Assembly: GCF_018390635.1 (NCBI RefSeq)
Contig: NZ_JAHBGE010000072.1
Span: 62,001 to 126,000 of the forward strand
DNA from: Ancylobacter lacus
GTDB lineage: Bacteria; Pseudomonadota; Alphaproteobacteria; Rhizobiales; Xanthobacteraceae
Length of the DNA: 64,000 bases
Direction: 5' to 3'
Shown here: positions 37,537 to 45,678 of the stretch, one piece after another
Numbering within the stretch: the first letter of the stretch is position 1
How the letters are laid out: every line of letters starts with the position of its first letter
Made by a program: the position numbers and the translations under genes
Notes under the pieces: generated by a model
What the model saw: only the letters and a program-made list of their open reading frames with translations
What the model was told of the DNA's origin: nothing
Databases searched by the model: none

Positions 37537-38280
37537 TCAGGCGATCCGGGCGAGGGTCGCCGCCAGCTCCTCCGGCTGGCTCAGGAACGGCGAATGCCCG
37601 CTGTTGAGCTGGTGCACCGTCGCGCCGGGCACCGCCTGCTGCATCTCGCGCTGCACCGCCAGCGGCAGGGCGCGGTCGTGCAGGCATTCGATGTAGTGCC
37701 GCGGCAGCCGGCCATAGCGGCCGGGCGTCGCCTGCGAGACCGCGGCGAAGGGCGCGTGCGGCGTCACCCGCACCAGATTGGCCAGCGCCACCTCGATGTC
37801 GCGCTCGGCGCAGTCGGAATAGAGCGAGCCGACCACGAGGTCGCGCTTGGCGAGATCGACGCCGAGCCCTTCCTTGCCCATCCGCAGCATGCCCTGGCTG
37901 GCGACGATGGCGGGGTCCTTGAGGTAGGTCGGGGTCATGACGAAATCCCGCGCGCTGCGGCCGGCGGGCGCCATGAAGCCGGTGAGATAGACCAGCGCCG
38001 CGACCTTCTCCGCCATCAGTTCGCCCAGCCAGGTGCAGGTCGCCCCGCCGACCGAGTGGCCCACCAGGATCGCCTTGCCCGACACCGTCTCCAGCGCCGC
38101 CCTGGCCGGCGCGGCATAGACCGCGATGTCGGTGACGGCGGCGGTCGGGGTGGGGTCGAAGCCGTGGCTGGCGAGGTCCGGGGCGATGACGGCGTGGCCC
38201 TGCGCCGCCAGCAGGTTCGCCACCTTGCCGAAGCAGCCGCCCCAGTGCCAGGAGCCGTGGAGGAGGATGAAGGTGGCCAT
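37537..38280 (-). CDS. Alpha/beta-fold hydrolase
   Basis: A 247-residue cytoplasmic hydrolase of the esterase/methylesterase (MES-like) branch. ATFILLHGSWHWGGCFGKV at residues 2-20 carries the oxyanion-hole HGS, Ser76 is in LVGHSVGGA, and His near residue 228 is in LNSGHSPFLSQPEE. These are the triad positions of plant-type methylesterases and hydroxynitrile lyases, and bacterial relatives hydrolyse small esters. The start at 38280 is preferred over 38325 because MATFILLHGS is where family members begin. Lies divergent to eutB. Confidence 0.88.
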   Translation of the reverse strand: MATFILLHGSWHWGGCFGKVANLLAAQGHAVIAPDLASHGFDPTPTAAVTDIAVYAAPARAALETVSGKAILVGHSVGGATCTWLGELMAEKVAALVYLTGFMAPAGRSARDFVMTPTYLKDPAIVASQGMLRMGKEGLGVDLAKRDLVVGSLYSDCAERDIEVALANLVRVTPHAPFAAVSQATPGRYGRLPRHYIECLHDRALPLAVQREMQQAVPGATVHQLNSGHSPFLSQPEELAATLARIA

Positions 38281-38430
38281 GCGCGCTGTCCCCGTGCCGC
38301 CCGCCCTTCCGGCGGGCCCTGTCATGTCGGGTTGGTAGCGGGCGGGCCGACCGGCGTAAAGCGTGGCATGTGGTATGCCGACGTTGCGAGGTTGCCTGCT
38401 TGATGCCGGCGGGCTTCACGCGGAGGGGAT

Positions 38431-38466
38431 GGCAGGGGCGGGCTTGGCAGGGGCGGGCTTGGCAGG
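38431..38466 (+). repeat. 15-bp tandem repeat upstream of eutB
   Basis: GGCAGGGGCGGGCTT occurs twice in tandem (38431-38445, 38446-38460), followed by a third partial copy GGCAGG. It lies about 90 bp upstream of the eutB start in an otherwise gene-free 275-bp spacer. Confidence 0.8.
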
Positions 38467-38555
38467 CGCGCGCGGGCGCCGCACAATGCAGCAGGTTCCG
38501 CCGTGGCGCCGGTTCGGGCATTCTCGCCCCGGTGCCGCGGCGCAGGAGGTGTCTC

Positions 38556-39944
38556 ATGGCCTATCGTCACATGATCGGCGCGCGAAGCTGGGTCTTCGCC
38601 GACCTCCGCGAGCTCATGGCCAAGGCGACCCCGCCGCGTTCGGGCGATATGCTGGCGGGGATCGCCGCCGCCTCGGCCGAGGAGAACGTCGCCGCCCGCA
38701 TGTGCCTCGCCGAGGTGCCGCTCGCCACCTTCCTCACCGAGGCGCTGGTGCCCTATGAGGCGGACGAGGTGACCCGCCTCGTCATCGACACCCACGACGC
38801 CGCGGCCTTCGCCCCGGTGGCGCACCTCACGGTCGGCGATTTCCGCGATTTCCTGCTCTCGGAGCGGGCGACGCCGGCGGTTCTCGCCGCCCTTGCCCCC
38901 GGCATCACGCCGGAAATGGCGGCGGCGGTCTCCAAGCTGATGCGCAACCAGGACCTCATCATGGTGGCGAAGAAGTGCCGCGTGGTGACCCGGTTCCGCA
39001 ACACCATCGGCCTGCCCGGCACCATGGCGGTGCGGCTGCAGCCCAACCACCCCACGGACGATCCCGCCGGCATCACCGCCGCCATCCTCGACGGGCTGCT
39101 CTATGGCTGCGGCGACGCGGTGATCGGCATTAACCCGGCCTCGGACAGCGTGCCGGTGCTGAGCGAGCTGCTGAAGCTGGTGGACGGCATCATCCAGCGC
39201 TTCGACATCCCGACCCAGGGCTGCCTGCTGACCCACGTCACCACCTCGGTGGAGGTGATCAACCGCGGCGTGCCGGTGGACCTCGTGTTCCAGTCGGTGG
39301 CCGGCACGCAGGCCGCCAACGCCTCCTTCGGCATCGATCTCGCCGTGCTGAAGGAGGGCCACGAGGCCGCGCTGTCGCTGAAGCGCGGCACGGTCGGCGA
39401 CAATGTGATGTATTTCGAGACCGGCCAGGGCTCGGCGCTGTCGGCCAACGCCCATCACGGCGTCGACCAGCAGACGCTGGAGGCCCGGGCCTATGCGGTG
39501 TGCCGGCCATTCAGGCCGCTGCTGGTGAACACCGTGGTCGGCTTCATCGGCCCGGAATATCTCTATGACGGCAAGCAGATCATCCGCGCCGGGCTGGAGG
39601 ACCATTTCTGCGGCAAGCTCATGGGCGTGCCGCTCGGCTGCGACGTCTGCTACACCAACCATGCCGAGGCCGACCAGGACGACATGGACACGCTGATGAC
39701 GCTGCTCGGCGCGGCGGGCGTGACCTACATCATGGGCATTCCCGGCTCGGACGACGTGATGCTGAACTACCAGTCCACCTCGTTCCACGACCAGCTCTAT
39801 CTGCGCGAGGTGCTGGGCCTCCGGCGGGCGCCGGAATTCGCCCGCTGGCTCACCGAGATGGGCATCGCCGAGGCCGACGGCCGGCTGCGCCCGCAAGGCG
39901 CCAACCACCCCCTGCTTGCCGCCGCGCCGGGGCTGGCGGCATGA
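38556..39944 (+). CDS. eutB: Ethanolamine ammonia-lyase large subunit
   Basis: The catalytic alpha subunit, 462 residues, of the adenosylcobalamin-dependent enzyme that converts ethanolamine to acetaldehyde and ammonia. It begins MAYRHMIGARSWVFADLREL after a strong CAGGAGGTG site. Conserved blocks include MVAKKCRVVTRFRNTIG, GDAVIGINPASDSV and EYLYDGKQIIRAGLEDHFCG, placed in the usual order. It overlaps eutC by 4 bases (ATGA), so the subunits are translated coupled. Neither a reactivating factor gene (eutA) nor microcompartment genes are in the window. Confidence 0.97.
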   Translation: MAYRHMIGARSWVFADLRELMAKATPPRSGDMLAGIAAASAEENVAARMCLAEVPLATFLTEALVPYEADEVTRLVIDTHDAAAFAPVAHLTVGDFRDFLLSERATPAVLAALAPGITPEMAAAVSKLMRNQDLIMVAKKCRVVTRFRNTIGLPGTMAVRLQPNHPTDDPAGITAAILDGLLYGCGDAVIGINPASDSVPVLSELLKLVDGIIQRFDIPTQGCLLTHVTTSVEVINRGVPVDLVFQSVAGTQAANASFGIDLAVLKEGHEAALSLKRGTVGDNVMYFETGQGSALSANAHHGVDQQTLEARAYAVCRPFRPLLVNTVVGFIGPEYLYDGKQIIRAGLEDHFCGKLMGVPLGCDVCYTNHAEADQDDMDTLMTLLGAAGVTYIMGIPGSDDVMLNYQSTSFHDQLYLREVLGLRRAPEFARWLTEMGIAEADGRLRPQGANHPLLAAAPGLAA

Positions 39945-40861
39945 GCGGCGCCACCGGGACGAACGGAACCCCTGCCGCCGGCGACGGCACCACGCCCGAG
40001 AACGCCGGCGGCCGCGAGCCGCCGGAGCGCCGCGACGACTCCCCCGTTCATCGTGATGATTCCCCCGTTCATCGTGATTCCTGGCGCCGGCTTGCCGGGC
40101 TGACCCCGGCGCGGATCGCGCTCGGCCGGGTCGGGGCCGGGCTGCCCACCGCCGAGGTGCTGCGCTTCTCGCTGGCGCATGCGCAGGCGCGCGACGCGGT
40201 CCACACCCCGTTCGAGAGCGCCACCGTGGCGGCGGGCATCGCCGGCCTCGGCTTCGAGACGGTGACGGTGTCCTCCGCCGCCACCGGGCGCGACATCTAT
40301 CTGCGCCGGCCCGATCTCGGCCGGCGGCTCTCGGCGGAAGGCCGCGCCACGCTGGAGGCGCTGCATCAGGGCGACCCCGCGGCGGCGCCCGACATCGCCC
40401 TTGTCGTGGCGGACGGGCTCTCCTCCACCGCCATCCATGTTCAGGCGGTGCCGTTCCTCGCCGCCTTCCGCGCCCGCCTCGTCGAGAATGGCTGGCGCAC
40501 CGGCCCGGTGGTGGTGGCGAGCCAGGCGCGGGTGGCGCTCGGCGACGAGGTGGGCGCGGCGCTCGGCGCGCGCTGCGTGGTGGTGCTGGTGGGCGAGCGG
40601 CCCGGCCTTTCCTCGCCGGACAGCCTGGGCCTTTACCTCACCTTCGAACCCAAGGTCGGCCGCACCGACGCGGAGCGCAACTGCATCTCCAACGTGCGCG
40701 GGGAGGGGCTTTCCCACGATCTCGCCGCCTTCAAGCTGGCGTGGCTGCTGAAGGAGGCGCTGGCGCGCCGGCTTACCGGCGTCCAGCTGAAGGATGAGAG
40801 CGACCTGCTGCTAGTGGCCGGCCGGGCGCCGCCGCTGCGCCTGCCGGAAGCGGCGAGCTGA
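39941..40861 (+). CDS. eutC: Ethanolamine ammonia-lyase small subunit
   Basis: The beta subunit, 306 residues, that completes the cobalamin site of the lyase. The usual family sequence starts around residue 45 (RLAGLTPARIALGRVGAGLPT) and continues through LRFSLAHAQARDAVHTPFE, IALVVADGLSSTAIHVQAVPF and KVGRTDAERNCISNVRGEGLS. The first 44 residues are an extra, low-complexity region with two DDSPVHR heptapeptides. Starting at the ATGA overlap with eutB explains the extension. A GNAT gene follows after one base. Confidence 0.95.
   Translation: MSGATGTNGTPAAGDGTTPENAGGREPPERRDDSPVHRDDSPVHRDSWRRLAGLTPARIALGRVGAGLPTAEVLRFSLAHAQARDAVHTPFESATVAAGIAGLGFETVTVSSAATGRDIYLRRPDLGRRLSAEGRATLEALHQGDPAAAPDIALVVADGLSSTAIHVQAVPFLAAFRARLVENGWRTGPVVVASQARVALGDEVGAALGARCVVVLVGERPGLSSPDSLGLYLTFEPKVGRTDAERNCISNVRGEGLSHDLAAFKLAWLLKEALARRLTGVQLKDESDLLLVAGRAPPLRLPEAAS
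40034..40075 (+). repeat. 21-bp tandem duplication inside eutC
   Basis: Two adjacent 21-bp copies encode DDSPVHR twice, differing only by third-position changes (GACGAC versus GATGAT, and TCC). They lie in the atypical N-terminal extension of EutC. The duplication is in frame and so could be neutral expansion of a disordered leader. Confidence 0.85.
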
Positions 40862-40862
40862 G

Positions 40863-41408
40863 ATGACGGCGGCCGCGGTGCCGGCGCCCGGCGTGGAGCG
40901 CGCAGACGAGCCGGTGCTGCTGCGCCCGGCCCGGCCGGGCGAGGGAGCGGCGCTGTTCGACACCACCGTGCAGTCGGTGCGGGCGCTCGCGGCGGGACGT
41001 TATTCCCCTGAGCAGATCGCTGGCTGGATGGGCACCCGCAGTCCCGCCTATTATGAGGACATCATTGCCCGGGGCCGCACGGTGGTGGCGGAAGCGGGCG
41101 GCGAGGTGGTCGGCTTTGTCGATGCCGAGCCCGGCGAGGTCACGCGGCTGTTCCTGAAGCCCGGGGCGGCCGGGCAGGGGCTTGGCGCGCGGCTCCTCGC
41201 CCAGGGCATCGCCGCGGCGCGGCAGGGCCATGACGGGCCGATCACGGTCGAGGCGACGCTGAACGCGGAAGGCTTCTACGCCCGCCACGGCTTCGTCCGC
41301 GTCCGCACCGGCTTCTTCTCCCACGGCCTCGGCGGAGACCCGATCGAGGTGGTGGTGATGGAGCGGCCGGCCGAGGCGGGAGAACAGGGCCAGCGGCCGC
41401 GGCCCTGA
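40863..41408 (+). CDS. GNAT-family N-acetyltransferase
   Basis: A 181-residue acetyl-CoA-dependent acetyltransferase of unknown substrate. The recognisable core spans about 20-170: a first strand LLRPARPGEGAALFD, then VVGFVDAEPGEVTRLFLKPGAAGQGLGARLL with the acetyl-CoA pyrophosphate loop GAAGQGLGARL near residue 100, and ITVEATLNAEGFYARHGF near 135. It starts one base after the eutC stop and is likely cotranscribed with eutBC. Possible links are acetylation of an ethanolamine-derived metabolite or a protein, but this is only context. Confidence 0.88.
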   Translation: MTAAAVPAPGVERADEPVLLRPARPGEGAALFDTTVQSVRALAAGRYSPEQIAGWMGTRSPAYYEDIIARGRTVVAEAGGEVVGFVDAEPGEVTRLFLKPGAAGQGLGARLLAQGIAAARQGHDGPITVEATLNAEGFYARHGFVRVRTGFFSHGLGGDPIEVVVMERPAEAGEQGQRPRP

Positions 41409-41460
41409 TCATCGACCCGGGTGCGCCGCCGGCGTGTTGGCCGCGCCGGCCCGGCCGCCC

Positions 41461-42423
41461 TCAGGGCGTCGCCCCGCGTGCCGCCCGCCGGCTCTCCGGG
41501 TCCGCCGGGTTGTCGTGGGCGGCGAACTCCTCCGTCACCCATTGCCGCAGCACCTGCGCGGCGGGACGTCCGCCGCCGCCGGGCGCGACGAAGCGATAGG
41601 TCAGGCCCTCCAGCGTCGGGCCGAACGGGCACACCAGCGTGCCACGCTCGATCTCGCCCGCCGCGAGCACGAGGCTCACCAGCGCGATACCCTGCCCGGC
41701 GATGGCGGCCTGAATGGCGCTGCCCTCGTCGTTGAAGGCTATACCGCCGGCACTGTCGAGCCCCTTCAGCCCGGCGCGGGCGGCGAAGTGCCGCCAGCTC
41801 GGCACGCTGGCCCCCGGCGCGAAGGCGAGGGGATCGACATGGATCAGCGTCGCCCGGCCGAGATCCGCCGGGGTGCGGATACCGAGGTGGGGCGCGCAGG
41901 CCGGCGCGAAGCGGTCGGCCATCAGGTCGACGGCCTCGAGGCCGGGATAGGGGCCGGCACCGTAGCGAATGGCGGCGTCGGCCTCGCCGGCGAGCAGGTC
42001 GACCGGCTCGTCCGTTGCGGTGAGGCGCAGGTCCCAGCCGGGAAACCGCGCCCGGAACCGCGCCACCCGCGGCACCAGCAGCCGCGCGGTGAAGGCGAGC
42101 GTGGCCGACAGCGTCGCCACCTGCCGCACCGGCCGCCGGCGCAGCCGCGCCACCGCTTCCGCCATCGCCTCGAAACCCTGCCGCACCGGGCCGTGAAGCG
42201 CGCGCCCTTCTTCGGTCAGGGTGACGCGCCGGGTGGCGCGGTGGAACAGCACGACGCCGAGATCGGCCTCCAGCCGGCGGATGTGGTGGCTCACGGCGGT
42301 GGGCGTCACCCCCAGCTCGGCGGCGGCGCGCTTGAAGCTCTCCAGCCGCGCCGCCGCCTCGAAGGTGCGCAGCGCGGTGAGCGGCGGCAGCGGGCGCGCG
42401 ATGGATGCGTTTTTCTCATCCAT
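41461..42423 (-). CDS. LysR-family transcriptional regulator (GcvA-like)
   Basis: A 320-residue DNA-binding regulator. The winged helix at about 10-70 has LTALRTFEAAARLESFKRAA and VTPTAVSHHIRRLEADLGVVLF, then RRVTLTEEGRALHGPVRQGF. The C-terminal effector domain (about 95-300) contains DEPVDLLAGEADAAIRYGAG, the GcvA/AmpR-type signature. It is divergent from the SMR exporter gene, the usual arrangement for a LysR protein that controls its neighbour. The frame stays open upstream through the promoter, but the start MDEKNASIA fits the family. Confidence 0.92.
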   Translation of the reverse strand: MDEKNASIARPLPPLTALRTFEAAARLESFKRAAAELGVTPTAVSHHIRRLEADLGVVLFHRATRRVTLTEEGRALHGPVRQGFEAMAEAVARLRRRPVRQVATLSATLAFTARLLVPRVARFRARFPGWDLRLTATDEPVDLLAGEADAAIRYGAGPYPGLEAVDLMADRFAPACAPHLGIRTPADLGRATLIHVDPLAFAPGASVPSWRHFAARAGLKGLDSAGGIAFNDEGSAIQAAIAGQGIALVSLVLAAGEIERGTLVCPFGPTLEGLTYRFVAPGGGGRPAAQVLRQWVTEEFAAHDNPADPESRRAARGATP

Positions 42424-42441
42424 CCGATGACATCTCCGCGT

Positions 42442-42495
42442 TTGTCGGGAGGATTGTCGAGCATCTATAAGCGGCTCGGCTGGCGCCGGCCAGCC
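42442..42495 (+). promoter_or_regulatory. Candidate SMR promoter and hairpin between LysR and SMR genes
   Basis: TTGTCG (42442-42447) and TATAAG (42466-42471) are separated by 18 bp and could be a sigma-70-like promoter reading towards the exporter. Immediately downstream, GGCTGGC-GCCG-GCCAGCC (42478-42495) forms a 7-bp hairpin in the leader. Neither a guanidine riboswitch core nor a clear T-N11-A LysR box was confirmed. Confidence 0.35.
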
Positions 42496-42549
42496 ATGGA
42501 TGACATCGCTCGCATGGCCTGCGTCATGGGGCGGGCAGGGGGGAGCGCA

Positions 42550-42867
42550 ATGGCCTGGGTCTGTCTCGTCGTCGCGTCGCTGTTCGAGATGCTGTTCGCG
42601 GTGACGATGAAATATGCCGAAGGCTTCTCCCGCATCGGCTGGAGCGTCTTCACCGTCGCCGCCGGCATTGCGAGCCTGATGTTCCTCACCGCGGCGATGA
42701 AGACGCTGCCGGTGAGCGTCGCCTATCCCGCCTGGACGGCGGTCGGCACCATCGGAACCGTGATCCTGGGCGCGGTGCTGTTCAACGAGCCGCTGACGGT
42801 GCTGAAGGTGGTTTCGGTCGGCGCCATCCTCGCCGGCATCATCGGCCTGCGGCTGCAGATGGGCTGA
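42550..42867 (+). CDS. Small multidrug resistance (SMR) family exporter
   Basis: A 105-residue inner-membrane protein with four helices. The essential membrane-embedded Glu13 is present in ASLFEMLFAVTMKYAEGF, and VSVAYPAWTAVGTIGTVILGAVLFNEP holds the helix 3-4 signature, split across about 57-83. Whether it is a promiscuous drug exporter or a guanidinium exporter of the Gdx type cannot be settled here. Start at 42550 follows GGGGGGAG. Its last 29 bases overlap the end of the convergent FAD monooxygenase gene. Confidence 0.9.
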   Translation: MAWVCLVVASLFEMLFAVTMKYAEGFSRIGWSVFTVAAGIASLMFLTAAMKTLPVSVAYPAWTAVGTIGTVILGAVLFNEPLTVLKVVSVGAILAGIIGLRLQMG

Positions 42868-44080
42868 GCGGCTCCGCCCCGGCCGGCGGCAGCACGGGCG
42901 GCCGCCAGCCATAGATCCAGCCATAGCGCCGGTAGAGCCCGGCGCCGCCCCGCGCCCGGATGACCATGTCGCGGGCGAGCCGGGCCGGGCCGGCGAGATG
43001 GTAGATGCGGTCCATGCCGAGCGCGGCCTTCTGCACCTGCCGGGTCCGGGGCTGGCGGGCGCGCTCATAGGCCCGCAGCGCGGCCGGCACGTCGCGGCCG
43101 GCGCGTTCCAGAAAAAGGCCGAGCACGGTGGCGTCCTCGATCGCCTGCGCCGCGCCCTGGGCGAGGAAGGGCAGCATGGCGTGGGCGGCGTCGCCCAGCA
43201 GCGTCACCCGGCCGCTGCCCCAGCTCCGCAGCGGCTCGATATCGCACAGCGCCCAGCGCAGCCAGTGCTCCGGCGCGCCGATCAGCGCCCGCGCCTCGGC
43301 GCTCCAGCCGCGGAACAGGCTGGTGAGTTCCTCCGGCGAGGCGCCGATGCCCCAGCCATGGCTGGCGCGCGATTCCGGCGTCGCCACCACGAGGTTGAGC
43401 GCCTGTCCCGCCTTGACGGGATAGGCGACGACATGGGCGCGCGGGCCGAGGAACAGCCGCACCGCCGGGTCGCGCAGCCGCTCCGGCACGGCGCCGACCG
43501 GCAGGGTGGCGCGCCAGGCCGCCCGGTTGCGGAACACCGGGTCGGACTGCGGGAAGAGGCGGGCGCGCAGGGTGGAGCGCAGGCCGTCCGCCCCCACCAG
43601 CGCCTCCGCCTCGATCTGCTCGGTGCGGCCGTCATGGCTGGCGAGCACCGTCACGCCGCGGTCGGACTCGGCGAAATCCTCCACCGTGCGGCCGAGCCTC
43701 AGCTCGATGCGGCGCTCGGCGTGCACCGCGGCAAGCAGGGCGCTCTGCAGGTCGGCGCGGTGGATGACGAGGAACGGGCCGCCATAATGCGCCTCGGCGT
43801 CGCGGTCGGTGCGGGCTTCGGCAAGAAGCCGGCCGCCGAGCCCGTCGAGGATGCGGAAGGCGCGGGGATGCACCGCGCTGTCGCGCAGCAGATCGAGCAC
43901 CCCGAGCGCGGCGAGGCAGCGCGTGGCGTTGACGGCGAGCTGGACGCCGGCGCCGGCCTCTTCCAGCTTCAGCGCCCGTTCCAGCACGGTGACGTGCCAG
44001 CCCGCGCGGGCGGCGCCGAGCGCGGCCGCCAGCCCGCCGATGCCGGCTCCGGCAATGGCGATGCGCCGCGTCTGGGGCAT
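42839..44080 (-). CDS. FAD-dependent monooxygenase (salicylate hydroxylase-like)
   Basis: A 413-residue class A flavoprotein monooxygenase. The dinucleotide-binding motif GAGIGGLAAALGAARAG is at about 10-26, with ALKLEEAGAGVQLAVNATR near 40-60. The DG-type motif LVGADGLRSTLRARLFP lies near 155-171 and the ribityl-binding GDAAHAMLPFLAQGAAQAIED is near 295. These match salicylate/3-hydroxybenzoate 6-hydroxylases, but the phenolic substrate is not certain. It is 10 bp downstream of the CHCC zinc-finger gene on the same strand. Its C-terminus overlaps the SMR gene end for 29 bases. Confidence 0.9.
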   Translation of the reverse strand: MPQTRRIAIAGAGIGGLAAALGAARAGWHVTVLERALKLEEAGAGVQLAVNATRCLAALGVLDLLRDSAVHPRAFRILDGLGGRLLAEARTDRDAEAHYGGPFLVIHRADLQSALLAAVHAERRIELRLGRTVEDFAESDRGVTVLASHDGRTEQIEAEALVGADGLRSTLRARLFPQSDPVFRNRAAWRATLPVGAVPERLRDPAVRLFLGPRAHVVAYPVKAGQALNLVVATPESRASHGWGIGASPEELTSLFRGWSAEARALIGAPEHWLRWALCDIEPLRSWGSGRVTLLGDAAHAMLPFLAQGAAQAIEDATVLGLFLERAGRDVPAALRAYERARQPRTRQVQKAALGMDRIYHLAGPARLARDMVIRARGGAGLYRRYGWIYGWRPPVLPPAGAEPLSPSAAAGR

Positions 44081-44089
44081 GGTCGCCGC

Positions 44090-44338
44090 TCAGGCGGCGG
44101 CGGGCACGTCGAACAGGCAGCCCGGAGGGTTGGTGTCGGTGCCGTGGAGGTGGTGATCGTAGCGGTACAGCGTCGAGCAGTAGGGGCAGATGATCTCGTC
44201 ATCCGAGCCCATGTCGAGGAAGACGTGGGGATGGTCGTAGGGCGGCTTGGCCCCGACGCACATGAATTCCTTCGCGCCGACGCGAATGATCGGAACGCCC
44301 GCCGAATTGTGGAAATGAGGAACGACGTGGCCCGCCAT
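44090..44338 (-). CDS. CHCC zinc-finger domain protein
   Basis: An 82-residue protein with the zf-CHCC motif related to mitochondrial complex I subunit NDUFS6. Zinc ligands are visible in EFMCVGAKPPYDHPHVFLDMG (Cys and His, near 25-45) and EIICPYCSTLYRY (two Cys, near 50-58). In alphaproteobacteria the family is a small accessory of respiratory complex I. The start MAGHVVPHFHN is the conserved beginning; the frame continues upstream. It precedes the monooxygenase gene by 9 bp, an odd pairing that may be just shared transcription. Confidence 0.9.
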   Translation of the reverse strand: MAGHVVPHFHNSAGVPIIRVGAKEFMCVGAKPPYDHPHVFLDMGSDDEIICPYCSTLYRYDHHLHGTDTNPPGCLFDVPAAA

Positions 44339-44550
44339 GGTGCGCTCGACTCTCTGCTCGACTGATCGCAGGGGCGTGCGGCGGCGAGGCCGGCCCCTCG
44401 CCGCGAACATAGCGGTTCCGCCGGCCGGGTCAAAGGGAGGCGCGCCCTTTTGCCCGCCACAATGGCGGATCATATGGGCTGAGACGGCGTTTTCCCCGTG
44501 TCGGGGCGCCTTTCCCCTCCCCTTGCCGCGATCTGGAGCCCGAACCGCCC

Positions 44551-45678
44551 ATGCGCCGCCTTCTCGCCTCGCTCGGTCTGCTGCTGGCCTGTGCCGGTGC
44601 CGCCCACTGGGTGGTGCCGATGGGCCGGTTCGCGCTCGACCGGGTGATGGCGCGCGAGGACGCCGCGCGCATCGCCGACCTCGCGCTCGACCGGGAGCTG
44701 ACCGCGCCGCGCGTCGCCGCCGAGATCGACGCGGCGCTCGCCGACGGCGATGGCGAGCTGGCGGCGAGCTTCCTCGCCCTTGCCGACGACCGCCATGTCG
44801 CGGTCGACCCGGCGCAGCGGGCGCGGGTGGCGGCCGGGTCGGGCGGGGCCGCCGCGGCGCTGCGCGGGGCCGGCAGCTTCGGGCGCGGCCTCGTCACCGG
44901 CACGGCGGACGACCTGCCGGGCCTTGCCGGCGCGGTGGCCGGCGATCTCACCGTATGGGGCGACCTGCGCGACGGCGGCCGCCAGGTTCTGAACTGGGCG
45001 CGCGGCGAGGAGGTGGACGACCTCATTCTCGGCCTGTCCGCCGCCGGCATCGCCGCCACCGGCGTCACCTACGCGACGCTCGGCGCCTCGCTGCCGATGC
45101 GGGCGGGGCTCAGCGTGCTCAAGGGCGCCCGTCGCGCCGGGCTGATGAGCGCGCGTCTCACCGCCGATGTCGTCCGCGGCCTGCGCCCGGCCGCGCCGGC
45201 CGCTGCCCGGCTGGGTGGCGCCGCGGCCGACGGCGCCGGCGCCTCCCGGCTGGCGGCACGGGGGACGGCACGCGGCACGGTTTCGCTGGCCGCGCTCGCA
45301 GGCGATCTCGGCGCGGCGCAGGGCAAGGCCGGCACCCGCGCCACGCTGCTCGGCCTGCGCCACCTCGACGGCGCCGGCGACGCCGCCCGGCTGCGGCGGC
45401 TGGCGGAGGTGAAGGGCGGCCAGACCCTCGCCATCCTCAAGACGCTGGGCCGTGGCGCGCTGGTGGTGACCGAGGCGATGGCGAAGCTTGCGCTCTGGCT
45501 GATCGCCGCCGCCTTCAACCTGCTGGGGCTGGTGACGGCGTTCAACGGCTTCGTGGTGGAGATGTTGCGCCCGCTCTGGCGGCGCCGGGGCCGGCGCCAC
45601 GGCCGCCCGCGCGGCCGCGATGCGGTGCCGGGGCTCGGCCCGGCGGGCGTACCCTACCGCGCCGCCGCCGCCATGTAG
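44551..45678 (+). CDS. Uncharacterised membrane protein with three hydrophobic segments
   Basis: I do not recognise a named family. The 375-residue product has an N-terminal hydrophobic helix (LLASLGLLLACAGAAHWVV), an Asp/Ala-rich extracytoplasmic region, a central segment LILGLSAAGIAATGVTYATLG near 155-175, and a hydrophobic stretch LWLIAAAFNLLGLVTAFNGF near 315-335. Between them are Ala/Arg/Gly-rich parts. The C-terminal 30 residues are very basic (RRRGRRHGRPRGRD). The last 25 bases overlap the convergent PEP mutase-like gene. A membrane-anchored accessory role is all that can be said. Confidence 0.7.
   Translation: MRRLLASLGLLLACAGAAHWVVPMGRFALDRVMAREDAARIADLALDRELTAPRVAAEIDAALADGDGELAASFLALADDRHVAVDPAQRARVAAGSGGAAAALRGAGSFGRGLVTGTADDLPGLAGAVAGDLTVWGDLRDGGRQVLNWARGEEVDDLILGLSAAGIAATGVTYATLGASLPMRAGLSVLKGARRAGLMSARLTADVVRGLRPAAPAAARLGGAAADGAGASRLAARGTARGTVSLAALAGDLGAAQGKAGTRATLLGLRHLDGAGDAARLRRLAEVKGGQTLAILKTLGRGALVVTEAMAKLALWLIAAAFNLLGLVTAFNGFVVEMLRPLWRRRGRRHGRPRGRDAVPGLGPAGVPYRAAAAM

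Noticed and set aside
38431-38466. CRISPR-like repeat upstream of eutB
   Set aside because: The repeats are directly adjacent with no spacers, only two full copies, and no cas gene is in the window.
42424-42549. Guanidine riboswitch upstream of the SMR gene
   Set aside because: I looked for the guanidine-II twin ACGR hairpins and did not see them; only a plain hairpin is present.
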